Source: Gammaproteobacteria bacterium (GTDB taxonomy: Bacteria; Pseudomonadota; Gammaproteobacteria; Pseudomonadales; Pseudohongiellaceae). From it: a DNA stretch of 64,000 nt. The stretch covers positions 22,768 through 86,767 of the forward strand of contig JAQWPL010000008.1 in NCBI GenBank assembly GCA_029245395.1. Direction: 5' to 3'. Below the pieces are notes generated by a model. It made no database searches and was not told where the DNA came from. It worked only from the letters and a program-made list of their open reading frames with translations. Positions within the stretch are counted from its first letter, which is position 1. Every line of letters starts with the position of its first letter. Shown one piece after another: positions 57,026-64,000 of this stretch. A program made the translations under genes and the position numbers.

Positions 57026-58870
57026 ATGACCGACACAGCCGCTATTGAGCCGCCTTTTGATTATAAGAACTTCTTGAAGCACACCAGCAGTAGACCAGGT
57101 GTCTACCGGATGTTGGATGAAGAAGATGAGATTCTTTATGTTGGCAAGGCAAAAAATCTAAAAATTCGTCTTTCAAGTTATTTCAGGGGCTCCGGTCTTG
57201 ATAACAAAACCATTGCGTTGGTTAACCGCATACGTAATATTGAAATCACGATCACGGGTAGCGAAACAGAAGCGTTGTTGCTCGAACAAACTCTAATAAA
57301 AGATAAACGTCCACCCTACAACATCCTGCTTCGGGATGATAAATCTTACCCCTATATATTCCTGTCATCGGAAGATACCTATCCCAGGATTACCTTTCAT
57401 CGTGGCGCAAAAAAGAAAAAGGGCCTTTATTTTGGCCCATACCCCAGTGCTGGAGCTGTCAGAGAAAGTTTAACTTTGCTGCAGAAAATTTTTAATGTAC
57501 GGCAATGTGAGGATTCCTACTTTCGTAATCGAACCCGCCCATGTTTGCAATACCAGATCAAACGCTGCTCAGGCCCCTGCGTCAAACTGGCAACACCAGT
57601 GGATTACGCAGATGATGTGCGTCATTCCATCATGTTTCTTGAAGGCAAAAACGATCAGATCCATGACGAGCTGACACGTAAAATGGAAAAGTTCTCAACG
57701 GAATTAAATTTTGAAACTGCTTCTGTGGTACGTGACCAGATCAGGGGTCTGAGAACTATCCAGGAAAGCCAATATGTGGCAGGTGAAAAGGGCGATGTGG
57801 ATGTCATCGCCATGGCACAGGATGCCGGCGTGGTCTGTATTCATATCATCTTCGTAAGATCGGGCAGGGTACTGGGGAATAAAAATCACTATCCTCGGTT
57901 TGTTCTGGAAAAAGAACCGGGTGCCATACTAAGAGCCTTTATTGCCCAGTACTACTTGCAAGATCAGCACCGGCAAAGCATACCCAGGGAAATTCTTTGC
58001 AACCACCCGCCTGATGATGCAAGCCAACTCGAAGAGGCTCTTGCCTTCCTTGGTGAGCGTAAAATCACCATCCGACATAAAGTACGTAGTCATCGCCTGC
58101 AATGGTTACACCTGGCCGGGATTAATGCCGGGCATGGACTGATGAGCAAGCTCAACAGCAAACGCAGTATACAGCAGCGAATGTCGGCCCTCCAACAGGC
58201 ACTGACGTTGGACGCGCCCCCGTTGAGGCTTGAGTGTTTTGATATTAGCCACAGCTCAGGAGAGGCAACTGTTGCATCCTGTGTCGTGTTTGACCAGAAC
58301 GGCCCGCTAAAATCCGATTATCGCCGCTTCAATATTGAGAATATTACTCCCGGGGATGACTATGCCGCCATGGAGCAGGCCTTGAAACGTCGGTATACAC
58401 GGCTGAAAAAGGGCGAGGCCAAAATGCCGGATATTCTTGTGCTGGACGGAGGACTTGGACAATTGAATCAGGCGGAAAAGGTGCTTGAGAAACTGGAGAT
58501 AGGGGATATCGTTTTGTTGAGTATTGCCAAAGGCATTAGTCGTAAAGCCGGGCAAGAGACGCTTATTCTAGGGGGTAGTCACAAGGAAGTGGTGCTGCCA
58601 CCAGAATCGCCAGCTTTGCATTTACTGCAACATATACGGGATGAATCACACCGCTTTGCCATTACTGCCCACAGACAGAGGCGGGGGAAAAAGCGCTCAA
58701 AATCTTTTCTGGACGATATCCCGGGAATTGGGCCAACCAAACGCCGGGAGTTGATTCGATATTTTGGTGGACAGCAAGAAATCAAGAAAGCCAACTTGCA
58801 GGAATTGCAGAAAGTCACAGGAATTAGCAAACATCTGGCTCAAGACATTTACGACTATATTCACGCTTAA
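57026..58870 (+). CDS. uvrC: Excinuclease ABC subunit C
   Basis: Makes the dual incisions in nucleotide excision repair. 614 residues from ATG 57026; a GTG five codons upstream (57011) is also open. Domains in order are the GIY-YIG nuclease for the 3' cut (SRPGVYRMLDEEDEILYVGKAKNLKIRLSSYF), four Cys near FNVRQCEDSYFRNRTRPCLQYQIKRCSGPCVK, the UVR motif that binds UvrB (~residues 200-235), the RNase H-like nuclease for the 5' cut (LECFDISHSSGEATVASCVVF, LDGGLGQLNQA), and two helix-hairpin-helix motifs at the end (LDDIPGIGPTKRRELIRYFGG). It precedes pgsA, as in E. coli. Confidence 0.96.
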   Translation: MTDTAAIEPPFDYKNFLKHTSSRPGVYRMLDEEDEILYVGKAKNLKIRLSSYFRGSGLDNKTIALVNRIRNIEITITGSETEALLLEQTLIKDKRPPYNILLRDDKSYPYIFLSSEDTYPRITFHRGAKKKKGLYFGPYPSAGAVRESLTLLQKIFNVRQCEDSYFRNRTRPCLQYQIKRCSGPCVKLATPVDYADDVRHSIMFLEGKNDQIHDELTRKMEKFSTELNFETASVVRDQIRGLRTIQESQYVAGEKGDVDVIAMAQDAGVVCIHIIFVRSGRVLGNKNHYPRFVLEKEPGAILRAFIAQYYLQDQHRQSIPREILCNHPPDDASQLEEALAFLGERKITIRHKVRSHRLQWLHLAGINAGHGLMSKLNSKRSIQQRMSALQQALTLDAPPLRLECFDISHSSGEATVASCVVFDQNGPLKSDYRRFNIENITPGDDYAAMEQALKRRYTRLKKGEAKMPDILVLDGGLGQLNQAEKVLEKLEIGDIVLLSIAKGISRKAGQETLILGGSHKEVVLPPESPALHLLQHIRDESHRFAITAHRQRRGKKRSKSFLDDIPGIGPTKRRELIRYFGGQQEIKKANLQELQKVTGISKHLAQDIYDYIHA

Positions 58871-58909
58871 GATACTTGTTCACCTTATTCTTGGGTACAA
58901 TATCAGGCC

Positions 58910-59467
58910 ATGAATGCTGCCAATTTCATGACCTTTCTACGTATCCTCCTGATCCCGTTTTTCATCGCCGTGTACTATGCCGATTTTACGGGCCACTATC
59001 TGGTTTCTTCACTGATTTTCATAATAGCCTGCGTTACTGACTGGCTGGATGGCTATCTGGCCCGCAAGCTTGACCAATGCACGCCTTTTGGCGCCTTCCT
59101 CGATCCGGTTGCTGATAAAATCCTGATCACTGTAGCGCTGGTGATGCTGGCGGCTAATTACGCAAGCCCCTGGTTTGTGATTCCGGCGGCGATTATGGTT
59201 GCCAGAGAAATCCTGGTTTCGGCCCTTCGGGAGTGGATGGCTGAGCAGAATAAACGCAACGTGGTTGCCGTTGGATGGCTTGGCAAGGTAAAAACGACGG
59301 TGCAGATGATTGCCATCATTGTACTGCTTGCCAGTGACCCGCAAGGGTCTGTCTGGTTCTGGGGACTGGGCTTCGTGTTAATTTACCTGGCGGCTATTCT
59401 TACCCTCTGGTCCATGGTTTTGTACATCAGAAGTGCATGGTCTGTTTTGGGGGCAGAAATTAAGTAA
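58910..59467 (+). CDS. pgsA: CDP-diacylglycerol-glycerol-3-phosphate 3-phosphatidyltransferase
   Basis: Makes phosphatidylglycerol phosphate, the committed step to phosphatidylglycerol and cardiolipin. 185 residues with about five helices. The CDP-alcohol phosphotransferase motif D-G-x2-A-R-x8-G-x3-D-x3-D is DGYLARKLDQCTPFGAFLDPVAD. The N-terminus NAANFMTFLRILLIPFFI is typical. The order uvrC-pgsA-tRNA-Gly-tRNA-Cys-tRNA-Leu equals that of E. coli. Confidence 0.95.
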   Translation: MNAANFMTFLRILLIPFFIAVYYADFTGHYLVSSLIFIIACVTDWLDGYLARKLDQCTPFGAFLDPVADKILITVALVMLAANYASPWFVIPAAIMVAREILVSALREWMAEQNKRNVVAVGWLGKVKTTVQMIAIIVLLASDPQGSVWFWGLGFVLIYLAAILTLWSMVLYIRSAWSVLGAEIK

Positions 59468-59711
59468 ACCCCTGATTCGGCTTGACTTGTGGCGTAGTCT
59501 GATTAGAATAGCCACCTCTTTGAAATGCCCGGAATAGGGTATTGAGAATAAGGCCGACTGACGTGAAATCAGGCGGTTTTGTGAATGGCCAAAGAGCCTG
59601 AAATAATGGAACTCTGGCTGGGACAGAAAACGATAGATCGTATGTAAGATCGGTTGAAAAATCGCATGATGTTCTGAGCAAAGAGGCAACCTGGCAGTAA
59701 TTTGGTGTAAC
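59468..59711 (+). promoter_or_regulatory. Region before the tRNA cluster, with a candidate promoter
   Basis: 244 bp without a gene. TTGACT (59482-59487), a 16-bp spacer and TAGAAT (59504-59509), followed by a GC-rich stretch GCCACC, make a plausible sigma70 promoter of the kind that serves stable RNA genes. It would give a ~190-nt leader before tRNA-Gly. I see no terminator between it and the tRNAs. Confidence 0.5.
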
Positions 59712-59787
<76 letters not shown>

Positions 59788-59825
59788 AATTACATAATAT
59801 TGCCAGTGCGCCATGGTCCCTGAAT

Positions 59826-59899
59826 GGCTGGTTGGCAGAGTGGTTATGCAGCGGACTGCAACTCCGTGTACGCCGGTTCGATTCCGACACCAGCCTCCA
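59826..59899 (+). tRNA. cysT: tRNA-Cys (anticodon GCA)
   Basis: 74 nt including the encoded CCA. The acceptor stem is GGCTGGT with ACCAGCC. The anticodon loop is CTGCAAC with GCA at 59858-59860, and the T-arm is GCCGGTTCGATTCCGAC (one mismatch). It lies 38 bp after tRNA-Gly. Confidence 0.95.
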
Positions 59900-60040
59900 A
59901 TTTCTCTTTGACTCGCCATCATTTCTGATGGTGCAGAACCCCAGCAATTCCCCTATACTTACGCCCGCGTAAGCGGAACACTGCTCCGTCTTTTTCCTCC
60001 CCCAAGCCCGGGTGGCGAAATTGGTAGACGCAAGGGACTT

Positions 60041-60774
60041 AAATAAAAATTGAGCACCTGAGTTGGAAACGCTCAGTGTGAATGGAGTCAAATTCGGGGA
60101 AACCTCAGCACTGCTCTGACAGAGTAGGTGGTGGCAATCCCGAGCTAAGCCCGTTTTCTTTTTCTATTTCGATATGTAGGAGTAAAGTAGTGACAATTGG
60201 GACAAAGTAATCGTAAGTTTTGAGGACGGTTGTCTTTGTTGTTCCCATTTATATGGTCAAGTTCAAGAGGTATAGGCTTTCCTAACCAGGTTTTTTTCTT
60301 GCAATGAGCGCATTTATGCATGAAAAAACCAGCTTAAAGTAACCGATTTTTAAGTTTGAATGATTGAATTGGTACTTTGTTGTCTAGGTAAGCCTTTAAT
60401 GGAGTTTTAGGAGGTAGAATCTTGCCTTTGTTCCATGCTTGACCACTGAAGTGTGATGTATCCAATCTAAAAACTCGGATAGCTTTATTAAGCACATCAT
60501 AATTGCCACCGAAAGGTGATACTTTAAGTTTAAGAAGTACCTGTCTCTTAGAAGCGGATTGTTTTACTGCTTCTTTTAGCTGATCTTCAGAATACTTGTG
60601 AAGTTTCACTTATTTTTTCTCCTTCCTTGAGAAATAGATCTAAGACAGGAAAGTGTAGAGACTTGACGGCTCCTGCCTACGTTTCAGTCTAGGCTGAGAT
60701 AGGGTAAAGAGAAAGTCCAGGCCCCAAATGATTTCCTATTTAGGTAATCAGCGGCGAAAGTCGTAGCTGGTAAG
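60041..60774 (+). ncRNA. Group I self-splicing intron in tRNA-Leu(UAA)
   Basis: 734 nt, starting AAATAA and ending in G. P1: exon CTT (60038-60040) pairs with GAG (60052-60054), with a U-G at the splice site. P2: CTGAG/CTCAG hairpin (~60057-60077). P3: GGAGTC (60084-60089) with GGCTCC (60668-60673). P4: TTCGGG (60093-60098) with CCCGAG (60139-60144). P7: GACTT (60660-60664) with AAGTC (60713-60717), in segments GTGTAGAGACTTGACGG and AAGAGAAAGTCC that match the conserved R and S elements. CTATTTC (60164-60170) with GAAATAG (60631-60637) closes an extended P6. The arrangement is that of cyanobacterial and plastid tRNA-Leu introns (subgroup IC3). The P6 extension holds an antisense HNH gene. Confidence 0.93.
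60145..60609 (-). pseudogene. HNH homing endonuclease in the intron, antisense, split by TAA
   Basis: The frame runs from GTG 60609 to TAG 60145-60147 and would give 154 residues with one in-frame TAA at 60334-60336. A strong ribosome site, GGAAGGAG, stands nine bases before the GTG. The N-terminal part (91 residues) has YSEDQLKEAVKQSASKRQVLLKL and DTSHFSGQAWNKGK, typical of a family of small HNH nucleases. After the stop the same frame gives AGFFMHKCAHCKKKTW, then LELDHINGNNKDN and NLRLLCPNCH: an intact zinc-binding HNH domain. Relatives have a Lys-like codon where TAA stands, so one base change (AAA to TAA) fits. An ATG at 60319-60321, 12 nt after the stop, could restart translation of the HNH part. 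Its last codons abut the ribozyme P4 strand. Confidence 0.88.
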
Positions 60775-60836
60775 AAAATCCCTCGGTGGAAACACCGTGC
60801 CGGTTCGATTCCGGCCCCGGGCACCATTTAATTTAG

Positions 60837-60858
60837 AAATACTAATTAAGAGTATTTT
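60837..60858 (+). terminator. Terminator of the tRNA cluster
   Basis: AAATACT (60837-60843) pairs with AGTATTT (60851-60857) around a 7-base loop, with TTTT at the end. It begins 10 bp after the tRNA-Leu CCA. The stem is AT-rich and so only moderately strong. The rest of the gap to the next gene (to 61018) holds nothing I can name. Confidence 0.6.
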
Positions 60859-61018
60859 CTGAATATAACGATAAGCAAATCCAAATCCGCTTTGTGGTTA
60901 CAACTATTCGTTAAGCTGAATAAGATAAACGGCTAAGCCTAAGACAATAACGTTTGTCTGGACTCCCTGGTACTGAGCGTTTATTCTTTCCATACATTTC
61001 CTGCTCAGAGAATTCGAT

Positions 61019-62029
61019 ATGAGATTATTACCCAGTGCCATACTCGTTCTTGCAGCAGCCGCGCAGTGTGGTACGCCTGTCTTTGCTCATCACAGCCAGG
61101 CCATGTTTGACACGTCCCAGGAAATTCTGATCGAAGGGACCGTCAACCGGTTCGACTGGGTAAATCCGCACATGTACCTGATCGTCGACACGGTGGGCCC
61201 GGACGGTGAGCCAGCGCTGGTAGAAGGCGAAGGCCTTGCGACAACCCAGGCGCTCGTCGATGGCCTCAACCGGGAAGCACTGCAGCCCGGCACGCCGGTT
61301 GTTATGCGCGCAAATCCCAATCAAGGTGGCTGGGGTAAGCAGGTTCGCATTCTCGATGTAACAACGCAGGACGGTGAGATTCATCCGTTCTATACGGCAA
61401 ATAACCGGGCTCGCAGGCTGACGCCCGCGCAATCCCTGAACGGCCGTTGGGCACCTAACCGAGCGGCGATTGGCGCAGGTTTCGGGGCTATGGCGCGCTT
61501 CCCGTTGACACCAGAAGCCCGCGCCGCTCAGGCAGAGCTTGTCGACGATGGGCTTTGCTTGGTTGAACCCGTTCCATTCCTCGCAATACTTGACGAAATG
61601 CGCTCAATCGAGATCGGCGAAGACGAGGTCGTGATCCACTTCGACAACTCGGGTGACCATGTCGTGCGTAAAATCATTATGGACGCAGAGCATCCGGCAG
61701 ATGTGCAACCTACCCATCACGGACACTCAGTCGGTAGGTGGGAAGGTGATACGCTGGTGATCGATACTATTGCCTACGAGCCGAACACCTCTGGCCTCGG
61801 TGGTAGCGTTCCATCTAGCCCTGGCAAGCACACGGTTGAGCGGCTGACGCTCACGGAGGAACGCACTCGGCTGCGCTACGAGATCACCGTAGAAGATCCG
61901 GTGTATCTCACCGAGCCTGCCATATTGGCGCAGCAGTGGGATCACCGCCCCGACCTCGATTTCTCACCTCCTTCTGAAGTTTGCGACGATGAAGTTGCTG
62001 CACGGTATATCCCTCACGTACCGGAGTAG
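61019..62029 (+). CDS. Exported DUF6152 family protein
   Basis: 336 residues with a signal peptide cleaved near PVFAHH (about residue 24). The DUF6152 domain follows, with AHHSQAMFDTSQEILIEGTVNRFDWVNPHMYLIVDT. The second half has the recurrent exported-protein motif HHGHSVGRWEGDTLVIDTIAYEPNTSG and a late TEERTRLRYEITVEDP. Function is unknown; such genes are common, often in several copies, in marine gammaproteobacteria. The gene is visibly richer in G+C than its neighbours and sits just after a tRNA gene, so recent acquisition is possible. The ATG at 61019 has only a weak AGAG upstream. Confidence 0.85.
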   Translation: MRLLPSAILVLAAAAQCGTPVFAHHSQAMFDTSQEILIEGTVNRFDWVNPHMYLIVDTVGPDGEPALVEGEGLATTQALVDGLNREALQPGTPVVMRANPNQGGWGKQVRILDVTTQDGEIHPFYTANNRARRLTPAQSLNGRWAPNRAAIGAGFGAMARFPLTPEARAAQAELVDDGLCLVEPVPFLAILDEMRSIEIGEDEVVIHFDNSGDHVVRKIIMDAEHPADVQPTHHGHSVGRWEGDTLVIDTIAYEPNTSGLGGSVPSSPGKHTVERLTLTEERTRLRYEITVEDPVYLTEPAILAQQWDHRPDLDFSPPSEVCDDEVAARYIPHVPE

Positions 62030-62346
62030 GTATACTGAGACCGGTTCGAACATGATTCTCCGGTCCACCAACAAATTAAATCGAGGCCAGCAATTAAACG
62101 CTCGGTTTTAAATTGATGGGCTCATTATTCCCATTCCATAATGTGTAAAAACCTAAAATATCGGCAAACGACCAAAACTAAATCTTCAGAATAGTTTGGG
62201 ATTGACGTTGTTAAATGTTCTGATTTTGATGAAAAGATAGCTACTGAGTATGATTTTGCCCAGTGACTGCTTTCGACCCAAATGGCAGACCGTCAGTAAC
62301 CAGGAAAGCTATAGGCAGTTAACAAAAAATAAAGAGGATCGCCAGA
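62030..62346. other. Intergenic region between the DUF6152 gene and the sulfatase
   Basis: 317 bp with no credible gene. At 62040-62070 it has ACCGGTTCGA, ten unrelated bases, then CTCCGGTCCACCA. This resembles the T-arm and CCA end of a tRNA and shares CCGGTTCGA and CACCA with the end of tRNA-Leu at 60800-60826, but it does not fold as a tRNA. Its GACCGG/CCGGTC arms can also form a hairpin after the DUF6152 gene. The remaining ~270 bp are AT-rich, and AGAGGA before the sulfatase GTG is the only signal seen. Confidence 0.4.
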
Positions 62347-63792
62347 GTGGAAGCACTTAAATTTGCAGTCTTCTCATTGTTGTTATTGTCCATCAATATT
62401 TCTCTAGTCACGCCTGCCACTTCAGAGCGTCCCAACCTGATTGTTATCGTTGTCGACGATCAGAGATGGGATGAATTTGGTGCTGCCGGGCATCCTTTTC
62501 TCAACACGCCGAATATAGATAGGCTGGCCAGGGAAGGGGCCATGTTCAGTTCTTCTTTCACTGTTTCTCCACTATGCTCTCCCAATAGAGCCAGCCTGCT
62601 AACAGGTCAATATATTTCCCGGCATGGCATTGTTGATAATGTCGCCAGAGGCATGGCGAGCCATCAATTGGATCTTTTTCCCATTGAATTACAAAAGGCG
62701 GGCTATGAGACAGCCCATATCGGCAAATGGCATATGGGAAACGATCCTACCCAACGACCAGGCTATGATCACTGGATCAGTTTCCCTGGTCAGGGACGCT
62801 CCATCGATCCGATTATTTTTGAAAATGGTGAGAATCATGTGGTTGAAGGGTATATGACCGACGTTCTCACAAGTCGCGCCATTGATTTCATCCAACAGGA
62901 CAGGCAACAGCCTTTCTTTCTCTATGTCGGTCACAAGGCAATTCATCCGGAAGTAATACAAAGAGACGATGGTTCAGTTGATACAGATTACGGCGCCACG
63001 TTTATGCCTGCTGAGCGCCACCGCGGCGAGTATGCAGACCGGGTTTTTCCAAGAAGGCTGAATGCAGACCTGGATAATATTGATTTGGATACCAAACCAG
63101 CACTGAAAGAATTTCTGACCAAAAAAAGTGATGCTGAAATGGGGGTATTGCTTGATCCTGGTACAGCAGAAGGCACCATAAGAGACCGTTCTGAAATGCT
63201 GCTGGCAGTGGACGATGGTCTTGGTGAAATTCTGGATGAACTGACGCGACTGAATATTCTCGACAACACCATGATCGTCTTCACTTCAGATAATGGTTAT
63301 TTTTATGGTGAACAAGGCCTGTCCGTTGAACGAAGATTGGCCTATGAAGAAGGTATTCGAGTTCCGCTGCTGGTGCGATATCCAAAACTGGTCGAGGCAG
63401 GTTCACGTCCAGATCAATTTGCACTTTCCATCGATATAGCACCGACCATGCTGGAAATGGCAAATGCTACGATCAAAAGCAGTATCCAGGGGCGATCCCT
63501 TGTGAATGTGCTGGAAGGCACAGAAAATGAATGGCGAGATAAATTTTTGGTGGAATATACCAGCTATGAACAACCTATGACCTGGTTGATTAATTCATCC
63601 TACAAAGCAATCCGCACGGAAGAATATAAATACATTCACTGGGTGCATCATCAGGATGCTGATGAATTATATGATCTGGTCAATGATCCCTATGAATTGG
63701 TTAACCTGGTCAACCATCCGAATTATCAAAGCGAGGGGCAGCAACTCAGGGATGATTTGAGTGCATTAATTGCCGAGGCTTTTGGTCTTTAA
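62347..63792 (+). CDS. Exported sulfatase, formylglycine-dependent
   Basis: Type I sulfatase/arylsulfatase of 481 residues that hydrolyses sulfate esters. It has a signal peptide (residues ~1-24). Metal ligands Asp37-Asp38 are in IVVDDQRWDEFG, and the formylglycine motif C-x-P-x-R is Cys77-Ser-Pro-Asn-Arg81 in PLCSPNRASLLTGQY. HIGKWHMG follows, with Asp-Asn in VFTSDNGYFYGEQG. The C-terminal YDLVNDPYELVNLVNHP is common in polysaccharide-type S1 sulfatases. The maturase that makes formylglycine is not encoded here. The start is GTG at 62347, with AGAGGA nine bases upstream. The substrate cannot be told from the sequence; algal sulfated glycans would fit a marine host. Confidence 0.9.
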   Translation: MEALKFAVFSLLLLSINISLVTPATSERPNLIVIVVDDQRWDEFGAAGHPFLNTPNIDRLAREGAMFSSSFTVSPLCSPNRASLLTGQYISRHGIVDNVARGMASHQLDLFPIELQKAGYETAHIGKWHMGNDPTQRPGYDHWISFPGQGRSIDPIIFENGENHVVEGYMTDVLTSRAIDFIQQDRQQPFFLYVGHKAIHPEVIQRDDGSVDTDYGATFMPAERHRGEYADRVFPRRLNADLDNIDLDTKPALKEFLTKKSDAEMGVLLDPGTAEGTIRDRSEMLLAVDDGLGEILDELTRLNILDNTMIVFTSDNGYFYGEQGLSVERRLAYEEGIRVPLLVRYPKLVEAGSRPDQFALSIDIAPTMLEMANATIKSSIQGRSLVNVLEGTENEWRDKFLVEYTSYEQPMTWLINSSYKAIRTEEYKYIHWVHHQDADELYDLVNDPYELVNLVNHPNYQSEGQQLRDDLSALIAEAFGL

Positions 63793-64000
63793 GTGTGTCG
63801 TACTTAACACAATACCATCCTTGATAATGATGAATTCGAGTATTGCTAACTACTTCTGAACGTTCGCTATTGGCCGAAAGCGGATGTTAAGGAGAAGAGT
63901 TAACAAGTTAAATTTTCAAGTGACGCTCATAAACGGCTTGCCACCCAATCACAGTAAAGAACTAAATAGGGTGAGCGCGAATGCACAAGAGGAATACATT
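63793..64000. other. Right end of the window, no gene seen
   Basis: 208 bp after the sulfatase. I find no reading frame with recognisable protein, no strong terminator and no repeat. Confidence 0.5.

Larger units (their letters stand above)
60006..60826 (+). tRNA. leuZ: tRNA-Leu (anticodon UAA), split by a group I intron
   Basis: The 5' exon is 60006-60040 and the 3' exon 60775-60826, together 87 nt with CCA, the length of E. coli tRNA-Leu(UAA). The acceptor stem GCCCGGG pairs with CCCGGGC. The D-arm is TGGCGAAATTGGTAGACGCA. The anticodon stem is AGGGA with TCCCT and the loop reads CTT-AAAA after splicing. The long variable arm is TCGGTGGAAACACCG-like, and the T-arm is GCCGGTTCGATTCCGGC. The intron lies between tRNA positions 34 and 35, i.e. 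after the U of the UAA anticodon. This tRNA is needed to read UUA, so splicing should be essential unless another tRNA-Leu covers the codon. Confidence 0.96.

Noticed and set aside
60334..60609. A complete 91-residue protein of unknown function on the minus strand
   Set aside because: The same frame continues past the TAA into a recognisable HNH domain, so this is the front part of a split homing endonuclease, not a gene of its own.
62040..62070. A fourth tRNA gene
   Set aside because: Only a T-arm-like and CCA-like stretch is present; there is no acceptor, D-arm or anticodon arm upstream.

Overview
The window is a 64 kb stretch of a gammaproteobacterial chromosome. Blocks of gene order are those I know from Pseudomonas and E. 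coli: lon-hupB-ppiD; gloB-methyltransferase-rnhA-dnaQ; cysI-DUF934; MTI phosphorylase/csiV-mfd-gap-apbE-sthA; lolCDE-comEC-exbBD-(msbA)-lpxK-trm112-kdsB-ptp-murB; uvrC-pgsA-tRNA-Gly-tRNA-Cys-tRNA-Leu. Base composition looks moderate. The sulfatase and DUF6152 genes at the right end are of a kind common in marine heterotrophs. I would guess a free-living marine gammaproteobacterium near the Pseudomonadales/Cellvibrionales, but I cannot name the genus.

Layout: 1-4.6 kb, proteostasis and nucleoid genes (3' part of lon, hupB, ppiD). 4.8-10 kb, an oligopeptide ABC importer operon (oppABC plus a fused two-domain ATPase) behind a perfect 16-bp palindrome. 10-13 kb, gloB and the methyltransferase-rnhA-dnaQ run. 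13-19.6 kb, an ArsB/NhaD-type antiporter, sohB, the sulfite reductase pair, nfuA behind a candidate IscR site, and methylthioinosine phosphorylase. 19.6-28.1 kb, csiV-mfd, a long GAPDH, apbE and a soluble transhydrogenase gene broken by an in-frame TAG. 28.4-43.5 kb, a complete 13-gene complex I operon with nuoC and nuoD fused. 43.9-44.6 kb, a solitary small serine-recombinase gene. 44.8-58.9 kb, an envelope block (lipoprotein release, competence channel, ExbB/ExbD, MsbA, LpxK, Trm112, KdsB, LMW-PTP, MurB) followed by uvrC. 58.9-60.8 kb, pgsA and three tRNAs. 61-63.8 kb, a GC-richer DUF6152 gene and a sulfatase.

The most unusual object is at 60006-60826. The tRNA-Leu(UAA) gene is split in its anticodon by a 734-nt group I intron whose core pairings (P1, P2, P3, P4, P7) can be traced by eye. 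The intron carries, antisense in its P6 extension, an HNH homing-endonuclease gene cut in two by an in-frame TAA. This is the class of tRNA-Leu intron known from cyanobacteria and plastids, here in an E. coli-like glyW-cysT-leuZ context.

Other points of note are the amber codon in sthA, an apbE left without nqr genes beside a complex I operon, short tandem duplications lying on start or stop codons (rnhA/dnaQ, apbE, lolC), and several uncharacterised palindromes in promoter regions. Most of the remaining window is ordinary housekeeping sequence.
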